Source: Hoylesella pleuritidis JCM 14110 (GTDB taxonomy: Bacteria; Bacteroidota; Bacteroidia; Bacteroidales; Bacteroidaceae). Taken from it: a DNA stretch of 64,000 bases. Numbering within the stretch: the first letter of the stretch is position 1; each line of letters starts with the position of its first letter. Positions 44,956 to 53,803 of this stretch are shown here, piece after piece. The notes below the pieces were generated by a model. It had not been told where the DNA came from. It did not search any database and was given only the letters and a program-made list of their open reading frames with translations. The stretch lies in contig NZ_BAJN01000012.1 of assembly GCF_000613725.1 (NCBI RefSeq), positions 23,334-87,333 of the forward strand, read 5' to 3'. The translations under genes and the position numbers were made by a program.

Positions 44956-46106
44956 ATGAAGTACTGTTTTTTTACGGCTTTGGCTGCGGTTTGTCTGATG
45001 TTCACTGCGTGTGGAGGAGCAAATGCTCCGACAGAAGAAGATGAGATTATCAAGAATCCACAGGAGGAGATTGACCCAAAAACGCTTGAAAACGACTATG
45101 TTTATACATTGCCGGTGATTTTTCATGTGCTTTACATCGACCCGAATGACGCTACGCAGTATGTGTCTGCGACGCGGCTGAAAGACATTTTGAATAATGT
45201 CAATGATCTTTATGCAGGCAATGTTTACGGGCCGAGTGAGGCAGTCAATGTCAAGTTTACCCTTGCCACGCACGATGAGAATGGGCGTAGGCTCGAGACG
45301 CAGGGGTGGAATATGTACAGTGGAAAGAGGAATATCCTATCGATGTGAATGCTTTAATGACCGATAACAAACGGCGATATACCCGATATATCTGGGACCC
45401 TAACAGTTATATCAATGTAATGGTCTATCATTTCAAGAAGAATGAAAATATTAACGGCTCGCTTTTAGGTATCAGTCATATGCCTTATACGGTGAAAGGT
45501 GACCACGCATTGGCCGGTCTGGATACGGTGACAGTGGCCCAAATCGACAAGAATGCATTGCAATATGCTTATTGTTTGTCTATCAACAGTCGATATATCA
45601 ACAGTGAATCGAGTCGTTATACGACAGACCGCGGTCGCTCTTCTTATCAATATCAGCCCACGGATATCAACGTTACGCTGGCTCACGAACTCGGTCACTA
45701 TCTTGGATTGCATCACGTTTTTGCAGAGAATCGGAGCAAACAGACGCTGACTTATGCTGATGCTTGTTTCGATTCGGACTATTGCCACGATACGCCGAGT
45801 TATAATCGAGTTGCTTATGAGGCTGATATAGCAAAATACTTGGCGGCACATCCTGATCCAAACAGTATTTCTTTCGAGCAATTGATTCGTAGAACACAAT
45901 GCAACGGAACTTTCTTTAACGCTGAGAATCTGATGGATTATGCCATCTGTTCCAGTTTCCGATTCACCAAAGAACAAAAGAAGCGTATCCGGAACGTGCT
46001 TCTTTACAGTCCGCTGATACCCGGTATCAAGTTGAATCGCAAGCCGATCGGTCGGTCAGAAACAGTTGATAAGCCGCTGAATCTGCCTATTCGATATGTT
46101 AGATAA
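44956..46106 (+). CDS. Zinc metalloprotease lipoprotein, M43 (pappalysin-like), one-base frameshift
   Basis: The restored product has about 383 residues. A lipoprotein signal (MKYCFFTALAAVCLMFTAC, lipobox LMFTAC) is followed by the protease domain with HELGHYLGLHH, the HExxHxxGxxH zinc site, and later FNAENLMDYAICSSFRFT with the Met-turn. The first frame ends at 45348 and the second starts before it. Adding one G to the run 45303-45306 gives QGVEYVQWKEEYP and joins them. The type matches the Bacteroidales zinc-dependent metalloproteinase lipoproteins (BF0631-like). Cell-surface proteolysis is the likely role. Confidence 0.83.
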
Positions 46107-46136
46107 CAGGCAACTACCTTTCAAAACTTTGTCTAT

Positions 46137-47387
46137 ATGTCTTACAAAATAAGTGCTCCCGACTTGCTGCGAACCTCAATTGCATTGCCAGCATCTAAGA
46201 GTATCAGCAATAGAGCATTGATTATCCACGCCCTTTCGGGTAGTGATATCCGGCCGGAAAACCTTTCCGACTGCGACGACACGGCAGTTATCATCAATGC
46301 TTTGCGTGATATGCCCGAGGTAATCGATGTTAAATCCGGTGGAACGGCTATGCGTTTTATGACCGCTTACTTATCTGTCAGGCCCGGCGAGCACGTTATC
46401 ACGGGTACGGAGCGGATGAGGCACCGTCCGATTCATCCTCTTGTGGATGCGCTGCGCTATCTCGGTGCAGAGATTTTTTATGCAGGCGAGGAGGGATTTC
46501 CGCCGCTGCGCATTTGTGGAAAAGCGCTTGACGGCGGTCATTTGGAAATTCCGGGCGATGTGAGTTCGCAATATATATCGGCTTTGTTGATGATTGGTCC
46601 GGTGTTGAAAGACGGGCTTGACATCCAACTTACGGGCAAAATCATCTCCCGCCCGTATATCGATCTCACCATATGTATAATGAAAGCTTTCGGAGCCGAT
46701 GCCGAATGGACCGGTTTTGACACGATAACAGTCCGCCCGAAACCTTATATTCACCGTCCTTATCGCATCGAGAGCGATTGGAGCGCAGCATCTTACTGGT
46801 ATGAAATGATGGCACTCACGGCCGATGATGATGCCCGAATCGTGTTGCAAGGTCTTGAAGACGGATCGCGGCAGGGTGACTCCGTGGCTCGGTATTTATT
46901 CAGTCTGTTGGGTGTGAAGACCGCGTTTGCACCTGCAATACAAACCGAGCCCTCCACAGTTACACTCACTCGACATTGCCGTTCGGTTCCCCGCGTAGAC
47001 TTTGATTTTACCAATTGCCCTGACCTTACTCAGACATTCACGGTGGTTTGTGCAGTATTGGGCATCCCGTTTCATTTTACCGGCCTTGCAAGTCTTAAAA
47101 TCAAAGAGACTGATCGCATTGAAGCCTTGAAGCGAGAATTGCTCAAATTAGGCTATGTCATCAAAGATCAGAACGGCAGCGAACTGCTGTGGGATGGCGA
47201 ACAATGCGAGCCCACACTCGAGCCGATAGACACATACGAAGATCATCGTATGGCAATGGCTTTCGCTCCGGTGGCAATTGCTTGTCCAGGAATACGTATC
47301 AATCATCCCGAAGTGGTTTCCAAATCTTATCCCCACTATTGGGACGATTTGCAAAAAGCAGGGTTCTGCATCGACAAACAAGATTAA
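46137..47387 (+). CDS. aroA: 3-phosphoshikimate 1-carboxyvinyltransferase (EPSP synthase)
   Basis: The product is 416 residues. It starts with ALPASKSISNRALIIHAL (substrate Lys and Arg), followed by SGGTAMRFMTAYL, PGDVSSQYISALLM and, near the end, LKIKETDRIEALKRELLKLG and DHRMAMAFAPVA. It transfers the enolpyruvyl group to shikimate 3-phosphate on the way to chorismate. The sequence resembles the Bacteroidota branch, which is shorter than E. coli AroA. A 30-base gap separates it from the protease gene and 13 bases from the next gene. Confidence 0.95.
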   Translation: MSYKISAPDLLRTSIALPASKSISNRALIIHALSGSDIRPENLSDCDDTAVIINALRDMPEVIDVKSGGTAMRFMTAYLSVRPGEHVITGTERMRHRPIHPLVDALRYLGAEIFYAGEEGFPPLRICGKALDGGHLEIPGDVSSQYISALLMIGPVLKDGLDIQLTGKIISRPYIDLTICIMKAFGADAEWTGFDTITVRPKPYIHRPYRIESDWSAASYWYEMMALTADDDARIVLQGLEDGSRQGDSVARYLFSLLGVKTAFAPAIQTEPSTVTLTRHCRSVPRVDFDFTNCPDLTQTFTVVCAVLGIPFHFTGLASLKIKETDRIEALKRELLKLGYVIKDQNGSELLWDGEQCEPTLEPIDTYEDHRMAMAFAPVAIACPGIRINHPEVVSKSYPHYWDDLQKAGFCIDKQD

Positions 47388-47400
47388 TCATATATCGTAA

Positions 47401-47790
47401 ATGAGTTATCTCATCATTGCACTCATCGCGCTCGGTGTACTCACGGCTGCATTCAGTATGCTCGTTCACCGGAAAGGAGACGACGAGAGAATCGTTCTCC
47501 CGTCCTCAGCAGATTGTGCTACGTGCAGTGGCAGCGACGAACGGTGCGAACAGGAATGTATGATGGAGGCTGCTACCAAGCCCATTGAATATTATGATGA
47601 TGAGGAGTTGGATGTTTTCAGAGGCCGACCGGCCGACCGATATACCGACAACGAGGCGGCGTTGTTTGCCGAAGTGCTCTACACGATGCGTCCCGACGAG
47701 GTGCGGGGATGGACTCGCAGCCTTACGCTCCGCGGTATCGATCTGCCCAACCAACTCAAAGACGAAGTTTTCTTAATGACTGAAGGATAA
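47401..47790 (+). CDS. Small membrane-anchored protein with a four-cysteine motif
   Basis: The product is 129 residues: one N-terminal membrane segment (SYLIIALIALGVLTAAFSMLV), then CATCSGSDERCEQEC (CxxC...CxxxC) and an acidic, helical C-terminal part. The cysteines could bind an iron-sulfur cluster or zinc. I do not know a named family. It is followed 12 bases later by a zinc/manganese-type ABC permease, which fits a link to metals, but that is inference from position. Confidence 0.65.
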   Translation: MSYLIIALIALGVLTAAFSMLVHRKGDDERIVLPSSADCATCSGSDERCEQECMMEAATKPIEYYDDEELDVFRGRPADRYTDNEAALFAEVLYTMRPDEVRGWTRSLTLRGIDLPNQLKDEVFLMTEG

Positions 47791-47802
47791 ACAAGCAATA
47801 GT

Positions 47803-48630
47803 ATGGAAATACTTCAATACGCCTTTTTTCAGAACGCTTTGGCAGGTTCTCTGCTTGCAAGTATCGTCTGCGGATTCATCGGAACTTACATCGTTACGCG
47901 ACGATTGGTGTTCATCAGTGGCGGTATTACACACGCCTCGTTTGGCGGAATAGGACTCGGCGTCTTCTCAGGCATCAATCCTGTGATTTCGGCAATGGTT
48001 TTTGCGGTGCTCAGTGCGTGCGGAGTGCAGTGGCTTTCTCAACGTGGCGACGTGCGCGAAGACTCTGCCATAGCCGTCTTTTGGACATTCGGGATGAGCG
48101 TGGGAATCATCTGTTGCTTTCTTACGCCAGGTTTTATGCCTGACCTTCCGTCGTTTCTTTTCGGTAGTATCCTTACTATCGGCAAAGCCGATTTATGGCT
48201 TTTAGCAGGCCTGTCAATTGTGGTAACTGCCATTTTCACCTTATTTTATCGTTCCATTCTCAGTGTCTCGTTTGATAATTGTTTTGCACGCTCTCAGCAT
48301 TTGCCCGTTACTTTCATCGAATATATGATGATGGCGCTTATTGCTATGACCATTGTCTCGACGTTGCGAATGGTGGGTATCGTCCTTGCCATCAGTCTTT
48401 TGACCATCCCGCAGATGACAGCCAACCTCTTTACATATAGTTTCAAGCGAATGATTGGCCTCAGCATCGTTATCGGATGGGCCGATTGCCTTAGCGGACT
48501 TGCCATCTCTTATGCGCTAAACGTTCCTTCGGGAGCCTCCATTATCTTTGTAAGTATCATCCTTTACGCCCTGTTCAAAATCGCCAAGACACTCACTTCA
48601 ATGTATAGACAACCTCGTGCCACGGCTTGA
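47803..48630 (+). CDS. Metal ABC transporter permease (ZnuB/ABC-3 family)
   Basis: The product is 275 residues with about eight membrane segments, including CGFIGTYIVTRRLVFISGGITHASFGGIGLG near the start and LRMVGIVLAISLLTIPQMTANLFT near the end, the conserved blocks of ABC-3 permeases for zinc, manganese or iron. The ATPase and binding protein genes are not next to it. Its stop overlaps the GTG start of the PorW-like gene by 14 bases. The exact metal is unknown. Confidence 0.85.
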   Translation: MEILQYAFFQNALAGSLLASIVCGFIGTYIVTRRLVFISGGITHASFGGIGLGVFSGINPVISAMVFAVLSACGVQWLSQRGDVREDSAIAVFWTFGMSVGIICCFLTPGFMPDLPSFLFGSILTIGKADLWLLAGLSIVVTAIFTLFYRSILSVSFDNCFARSQHLPVTFIEYMMMALIAMTIVSTLRMVGIVLAISLLTIPQMTANLFTYSFKRMIGLSIVIGWADCLSGLAISYALNVPSGASIIFVSIILYALFKIAKTLTSMYRQPRATA

Positions 48631-51619
48631 CAAAAGACATATCGCTCCCTTCCTGATGCTGATACTCATCGTAATGGCAATGGGATGCTCTGTGAAGCAA
48701 AACACTTCGCAGAGTAGATTGTGGCACGCTTTTACGGCGAATTACAATACATACTATAATGGTTCGGTAGCTTATATCGACGGCTCATTAGAAAAAGAGA
48801 ATGGCAATCACGATAATTTCACCGAACTGATACCACTTTATACGGTAGGAAATAAGGCAAGTATAGATTTAGGGAGTGCCAACTTCGAGATAGCTATTAC
48901 CAAAGCAAAGAAAGCCATACATCAACACAGCATTAAACGACGTCCTACCTGGACACCAGGGCGGCGCAAAACACAGAAAGATATCGAGTGGTTGAGTCGG
49001 CGGGAGTATAATCCTTTCCTGTGGAAAGCGTGGTTGCTGATGGGTAAGTCACAATTTCATAAAGGCGCATTCGAGGATGCTGCCTCGACGTTTGCTTATA
49101 TGAGTCGTCTCTATTCCACACAACCTGCCATCTACGGGAAAGCCCGTGCATGGCTTGCCAAATGCTACATAGAACAAGGATGGATGTACGACGCTGAGGA
49201 AGTAATTCGCAATATGCAGCGCGATTCGTTAGATTGGCGAGCCGTCAAGGAGTGGGATTACACCTATGCGGATTATTATATCCGTACTGGTAATTATGAG
49301 AAGGCCATCCCTTATCTGCAAAAGGTTATCCGGCACGAACTTCGTCGCAAACAGCGAGCACGCGAATGGTACTTGATGGGACAGTTGGAAGCAGCCTTAG
49401 GACGTAAAGAACTGGCCAATAGAGCATTCCGACGAGTCATTCGTCAGCATCCTCCTTACGAACTGGCGTTCAATGCTCGCATTGCGATGACAGAGGTTTC
49501 GGCCTCAGGTCAAGGCAAGAAACAGCTTCATCGACTTGAACGAATGGCCTCATCGGATAACAACAAGGATTTTCTCGACCAAATCTATTATGCCGAAGGC
49601 AATATCTTCTTGGCCCGACGAGATACTGCCCGCGCCATCGCTGCATACGAAAAAGGAAATCAAAAGAGCGTACGTAATGGTACGGAAAAGGGTGTTTTAC
49701 TGCTCAAATTAGGTAATTTGTATTGGAAAAAGCAACGGTTCAGCGATGCCCGACGCTGTTATGGCGAGGCCATCGGTCTGCTTGACAAAGATCGCAGCGA
49801 CTATGAGCAACTCAGTGAGCGGTCGGCCGTGCTCGACGAATTAGTACCTCACATTGAGACAGTCCATCTGCAAGACAGTCTTCAAACGTTGGCAAGGATG
49901 GATGAGAAAGCTCGCAATGCTGCCATCGATCGCGTGATAATAGCCTTGAAACGACAGGAAAAAATGCAACGCGATGCTCTCGATTCTACAAGAACTATCC
50001 AATCGTCTAACGAAAGACCGTTAATTGCATTGCAAAAGACCGTTAATCGCACTGCGTTTAACGGTCAATCGCAGGGCGATTTGTGGTATTTCTATAACCC
50101 ATTGATAATCAACGAGGGAAAGGCCTCATTTCAACGACTTTGGGGAAGGCGTGAGAACGTGGACAATTGGCAACGAATCAACAAGACGGTAGTGGCCGGT
50201 CTCAATACGGAAGACCGCCGATCGAAATGGGATCGCGACTCCCTTGTATCTGAGGATCCGCTCCTTGCTCCGCCCCAAGCGTCCAAAGACAGTGTACAAA
50301 ACGATCCGCATCGTCGCGAATACTATTTGGCACAGATCCCGTTCACGTCAGAGCAGTTGGCTGCCAGCAACCGACTGTTGGTCGACGGACTGTTTCACGC
50401 GGGCGTGATTTTCAAGGACAAACTCGACAACTTAACTTTGAGCGAGCGGGAACTCACGCGAATAGTTGCCGAATATCGCACATTCGAGCATTTGGATGAG
50501 GTTTATTACCATCTGTTCCTGCTCTATTCGCGGCGCAATCAACCGACCCAAGCCGGACTATTTCTGCAAAAACTCAAAGCAGAGTACCCCAAAAGTCAAT
50601 GGACAAGCATCTTGTCAGACCCTTATTTTAGAGAAAATGCCCGCGTAGGAGTGCATTTGGAAGACTCGCTCTACACAGCTACGTATGCGGCATTCAAGGC
50701 CGGTCGCTATGCCGAAGCAATGGGAAATGTCCATCTCTCGGCACAGAAGTTTCCCAAAGGAGCCAACCGCGATAAGTTTATATTCATCAACGGACTGAGC
50801 AAACTCAATGAAGGCGATGCGCAGGCGTGTCTCAACAGTATGACCGAAGTAGTGACCCAATATCCCGAGAGTTCGTTGAGTGAAATGGCAGGAATGCTCA
50901 TTAAAGGGGTGAATGCAGGTAGGCGACTGCACACAGGGCAATTTGACATCGGCGATGTGTGGGCTATGCGTAGCCGGGTGGGTGCAGACAGCGATTCGAT
51001 TGCAGTGCACACATTCAGTAACGATCGCAATGCCGACTTTCTGTTTGTCATTGCTTACCGACCGGATTCAGTCGACGAGCATCGTCTTTTGTTCCAACTT
51101 GCCGGATTCAACTTTACGAGTTTTCTCGTGCGTAACTTCGACATCGGTATCGAAGATGTAGAAGGAGTGCACCGGATGCTGGTGAGCGGGTTTCGCAACT
51201 ACGATGAGGCGTTACAATATGCACGCCGACTTTATGGTCAACGTGGTATTGTCCGACTGATGAAAGAAGCTCGCAAATTTATCATCAGCAGGTCGAATTT
51301 GGAGTTGATTGGGCGTGGTTACAGTTACGATGATTATGACCGGTTTTATGCCAAGCACTTTGCATCACTTAAAGTGAGTATGCTCCCGTTACTCATTGAG
51401 CCCGAAGAGGTAGCTACAAAGCCTGATAGTATGGCCCCGACTGTGCCCAAAAGAAACGAAACCGGCCTCTATTTTAATAATGTATTAGACACGACTGTCA
51501 AGCCGAAAACGGTAGACAAGAAAACGAATAAGAAACAACCCATCGTCAAAAAAACGGAGAAGAAGGAGAAAAAAGCTTTCGATCCGGAAGATGAATATTA
51601 CGAATTGGAAGGATTTTAG
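48617..51619 (+). CDS. porW: PorW/SprE-like TPR lipoprotein (type IX secretion)
   Basis: The product is 1000 residues from GTG 48617 (an ATG at 48656 is a weaker alternative because it removes the basic n-region). The lipoprotein signal ends VMAMGC (lipobox). Then comes SRLWHAFTANYNTYYNGSVAYIDGSLEKE and many TPR-like helix pairs up to about residue 900, with a basic tail. The opening block is characteristic of PorW/SprE, an outer-membrane-associated lipoprotein that couples the type IX secretion motor to the translocon. PorX follows. Residues about 467-484 are coded by an inserted palindromic repeat. Confidence 0.7.
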   Translation: MPRLDKRHIAPFLMLILIVMAMGCSVKQNTSQSRLWHAFTANYNTYYNGSVAYIDGSLEKENGNHDNFTELIPLYTVGNKASIDLGSANFEIAITKAKKAIHQHSIKRRPTWTPGRRKTQKDIEWLSRREYNPFLWKAWLLMGKSQFHKGAFEDAASTFAYMSRLYSTQPAIYGKARAWLAKCYIEQGWMYDAEEVIRNMQRDSLDWRAVKEWDYTYADYYIRTGNYEKAIPYLQKVIRHELRRKQRAREWYLMGQLEAALGRKELANRAFRRVIRQHPPYELAFNARIAMTEVSASGQGKKQLHRLERMASSDNNKDFLDQIYYAEGNIFLARRDTARAIAAYEKGNQKSVRNGTEKGVLLLKLGNLYWKKQRFSDARRCYGEAIGLLDKDRSDYEQLSERSAVLDELVPHIETVHLQDSLQTLARMDEKARNAAIDRVIIALKRQEKMQRDALDSTRTIQSSNERPLIALQKTVNRTAFNGQSQGDLWYFYNPLIINEGKASFQRLWGRRENVDNWQRINKTVVAGLNTEDRRSKWDRDSLVSEDPLLAPPQASKDSVQNDPHRREYYLAQIPFTSEQLAASNRLLVDGLFHAGVIFKDKLDNLTLSERELTRIVAEYRTFEHLDEVYYHLFLLYSRRNQPTQAGLFLQKLKAEYPKSQWTSILSDPYFRENARVGVHLEDSLYTATYAAFKAGRYAEAMGNVHLSAQKFPKGANRDKFIFINGLSKLNEGDAQACLNSMTEVVTQYPESSLSEMAGMLIKGVNAGRRLHTGQFDIGDVWAMRSRVGADSDSIAVHTFSNDRNADFLFVIAYRPDSVDEHRLLFQLAGFNFTSFLVRNFDIGIEDVEGVHRMLVSGFRNYDEALQYARRLYGQRGIVRLMKEARKFIISRSNLELIGRGYSYDDYDRFYAKHFASLKVSMLPLLIEPEEVATKPDSMAPTVPKRNETGLYFNNVLDTTVKPKTVDKKTNKKQPIVKKTEKKEKKAFDPEDEYYELEGF
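50018..50066. repeat. Palindromic repeat inserted in frame in the PorW-like gene
   Basis: Two direct copies of AAAGACCGTTAAT start at 50013 and 50034. The second forms a 13-bp stem (50038-50050 with 50054-50066, one mismatch, loop ACT). Bases 50043-50063 match the intergenic hairpin at 14243-14263 at 20 of 21 positions. It adds about 18 residues without breaking the frame. Confidence 0.75.
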
Positions 51620-51754
51620 AACTAAACTTTCGTAAGTTCAGCAGTAGACGAGTGGACAAGTAGATGAGTAAACAAGTGATATGCTCGTTAACTCGTCAAC
51701 TGGTTGACTTGAAAACAGACAAGTTGAGCTTGCGAAACTTGAAGATTTTGAGAT

Positions 51755-53329
51755 ATGAACAACGGATTATTACTGTGGACAGACGACGAGATTGAGCTGC
51801 TCAGAGGGCACATCTTGTTTCTGCGCAGCAAGGGATATGAAGTCGTCACAGCCAGTAACGGCACTGACGCTATCGACCTTTGCAGGCAACAGACATTCGA
51901 TTTGATACTTCTCGACGAAATGATGCCGGGCCTGACAGGCCTCGAAACACTGCAATGTATCAAGGAGATTCAACCCTCTACGCCTGTAGTAATGATCACC
52001 AAGAGCGAAGAAGAGGATATAATGAATCAGGCAATAGGTGCTAAAATTGCCGACTATCTCATCAAACCGGTCAATCCCAAACAGATTCTGCTGACATTAA
52101 AAAAGAATATTCACAGTAAGGATATCGTGAAAGAAGCTGCTCAAAGCGGTTATCAGCAAGCCTTTCAGCAAATCTCCGTGCAGATGAGTGAATGCCGCTC
52201 GTGGGCTGATTGGATGGAAGTTTATAAGCGACTGGTACATTGGGAACTCGAACTTGCGGGTTCAGACAGTGCGATGACAGAGTTGTTGGCAATGCAAAAA
52301 GAGGATGCCGACACTCAGTTTGCCAAATATATCAAGGCACATTATCTGTCTTGGGTGACTCCACGGCAGGCAGATAACATTTCGGACAGACCTCTAATGA
52401 GTACCGATATATTTAAAAAGAAGGTGTTCCCATTGTTCGATTGTGGTGAGAAAGTGTTCTTAATCGTTATCGATAACTTCCGTTTCGATCAGTGGCGAAT
52501 GGTTTCCCGCGAATTGGGCGAGCGCTTCGACATCAGTGAAGAGATGTACGTCAGCATCCTTCCCACAGCCACACAATATGCTCGCAATGCCATTTTCAGT
52601 GGTCTGATGCCTGCTGCCATCGCCGAAATGTATCCCGAACTCTGGGTGGATGAGGACGAGGAAGAAGGCAAAAACATCAATGAAAGTCCGTTGATACAGA
52701 CCCAATTAGACCGCTATCGGCGTCATAGTACATTCACTTATACTAAAGTGAACGACTCTGTAGGTGCAGAACGATTTGTCGAGCGGCTCAATGACATCCG
52801 CAATAACGATTTGAATGTGCTTGTTGTCAACTTTATCGATATGCTGTCGCACGCTCGTACCGAATCGAAGATGGTGCGCGAATTGGCCAATAACGAGTCG
52901 GCTTATCGCTCGATTACACAAAGTTGGTTTCGCCATTCAGCCCTTTCGGAACTCTTCAAACGACTTGCGGAAATGGATTATAAAGTTATTGTCACCACGG
53001 ATCATGGTTCGATACGGGTTTCGAAGCCTGTAAAGATTATCGGAGATCGCAATACCAACACCAATCTCCGCTATAAATTGGGTAAGAATCTCAATTATAA
53101 TCCTCGCGAAGTGTTCGTGATCAAGACGCCGGCTGAGGCGCAGCTACCTGCGCCTAACCTCAGCACGAGTTACGTTTTTGCTTCGGGTGCAGCTTTCTTT
53201 GCTTATCCCAACAATTACAATTACTATGTACCTTATTATAAAGATACATTTCAGCACGGCGGAATCTCAATGGAAGAGATGCTTATTCCGTTAGTTACGC
53301 TCACGCCGAGAAGACGAATGGGAGGATGA
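51755..53329 (+). CDS. porX: PorX, type IX secretion response regulator with PglZ domain
   Basis: The product is 524 residues. The receiver domain (1-120) has the acidic pair D10/D11, phosphorylation site D54 (LILLDEMMPG) and the conserved Lys in LIKPVNP. A three-helix linker leads to a PglZ/alkaline-phosphatase-like domain with FLIVIDNFRFDQW, SILPTATQYARNAIF, MLSHARTESK and TTDHGSI, which hold the metal-binding Asp/His and the nucleophile-type Thr. PorX works with PorY and controls type IX secretion genes; the P. gingivalis enzyme cleaves oligoadenylates. It lies 135 bases after the PorW-like gene and before tsaE, an order seen in other Bacteroidota. Confidence 0.92.
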   Translation: MNNGLLLWTDDEIELLRGHILFLRSKGYEVVTASNGTDAIDLCRQQTFDLILLDEMMPGLTGLETLQCIKEIQPSTPVVMITKSEEEDIMNQAIGAKIADYLIKPVNPKQILLTLKKNIHSKDIVKEAAQSGYQQAFQQISVQMSECRSWADWMEVYKRLVHWELELAGSDSAMTELLAMQKEDADTQFAKYIKAHYLSWVTPRQADNISDRPLMSTDIFKKKVFPLFDCGEKVFLIVIDNFRFDQWRMVSRELGERFDISEEMYVSILPTATQYARNAIFSGLMPAAIAEMYPELWVDEDEEEGKNINESPLIQTQLDRYRRHSTFTYTKVNDSVGAERFVERLNDIRNNDLNVLVVNFIDMLSHARTESKMVRELANNESAYRSITQSWFRHSALSELFKRLAEMDYKVIVTTDHGSIRVSKPVKIIGDRNTNTNLRYKLGKNLNYNPREVFVIKTPAEAQLPAPNLSTSYVFASGAAFFAYPNNYNYYVPYYKDTFQHGGISMEEMLIPLVTLTPRRRMGG

Positions 53330-53371
53330 GAAGCGTAGTAAACGAGAGAACAAGTACAAACAATAAATAGA

Positions 53372-53785
53372 ATGGAAATTAAAATCACATCATTAGACTA
53401 CATTCACGAAGCTGCCCGAGAGTTCATCGCCGGGATGGGCGAGGCTACTGTCTTTGCGTTCTATGGCAAGATGGGTGCCGGAAAGACCACGTTTATCAAG
53501 GCGGTATGCGAAGAGCTCGGTGTGGATGATGTCATTACGTCGCCTACTTTTGCTATTGTCAACGAATATCGATCGGCAAAAACAGACGAGCTTATTTATC
53601 ATTTCGACTTCTATCGCATCAAGAAGCTTGAAGAAGTGTATGATATGGGCTACGAAGATTATTTTTATAGCAGAGCCATCTGTTTCTTGGAGTGGCCTGA
53701 ACTCATTGAAGAACTTTTGCCCGAAAATGCCGTTAAGGTGACAATCGAAGAGCAGGCGGATGGCACAAGGTCTGTAACTTTCTGA
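53372..53785 (+). CDS. tsaE: TsaE, ATPase of the tRNA t6A37 modification complex
   Basis: The product is 137 residues with Walker [10 protein letters not shown] (residues 32-40), [11 protein letters not shown] and [23 protein letters not shown], and [11 protein letters not shown], the family signature. It activates the TsaB-TsaD pair that puts threonylcarbamoyl on A37 of tRNAs reading ANN codons. It lies between porX and the ABC-F gene. Length and motifs are normal. Confidence 0.95.
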   Translation: MEIKITSLDYIHEAAREFIAGMGEATVFAFYGKMGAGKTTFIKAVCEELGVDDVITSPTFAIVNEYRSAKTDELIYHFDFYRIKKLEEVYDMGYEDYFYSRAICFLEWPELIEELLPENAVKVTIEEQADGTRSVTF

Positions 53786-53803
53786 TGGATAACGTATAGA
53801 GAG

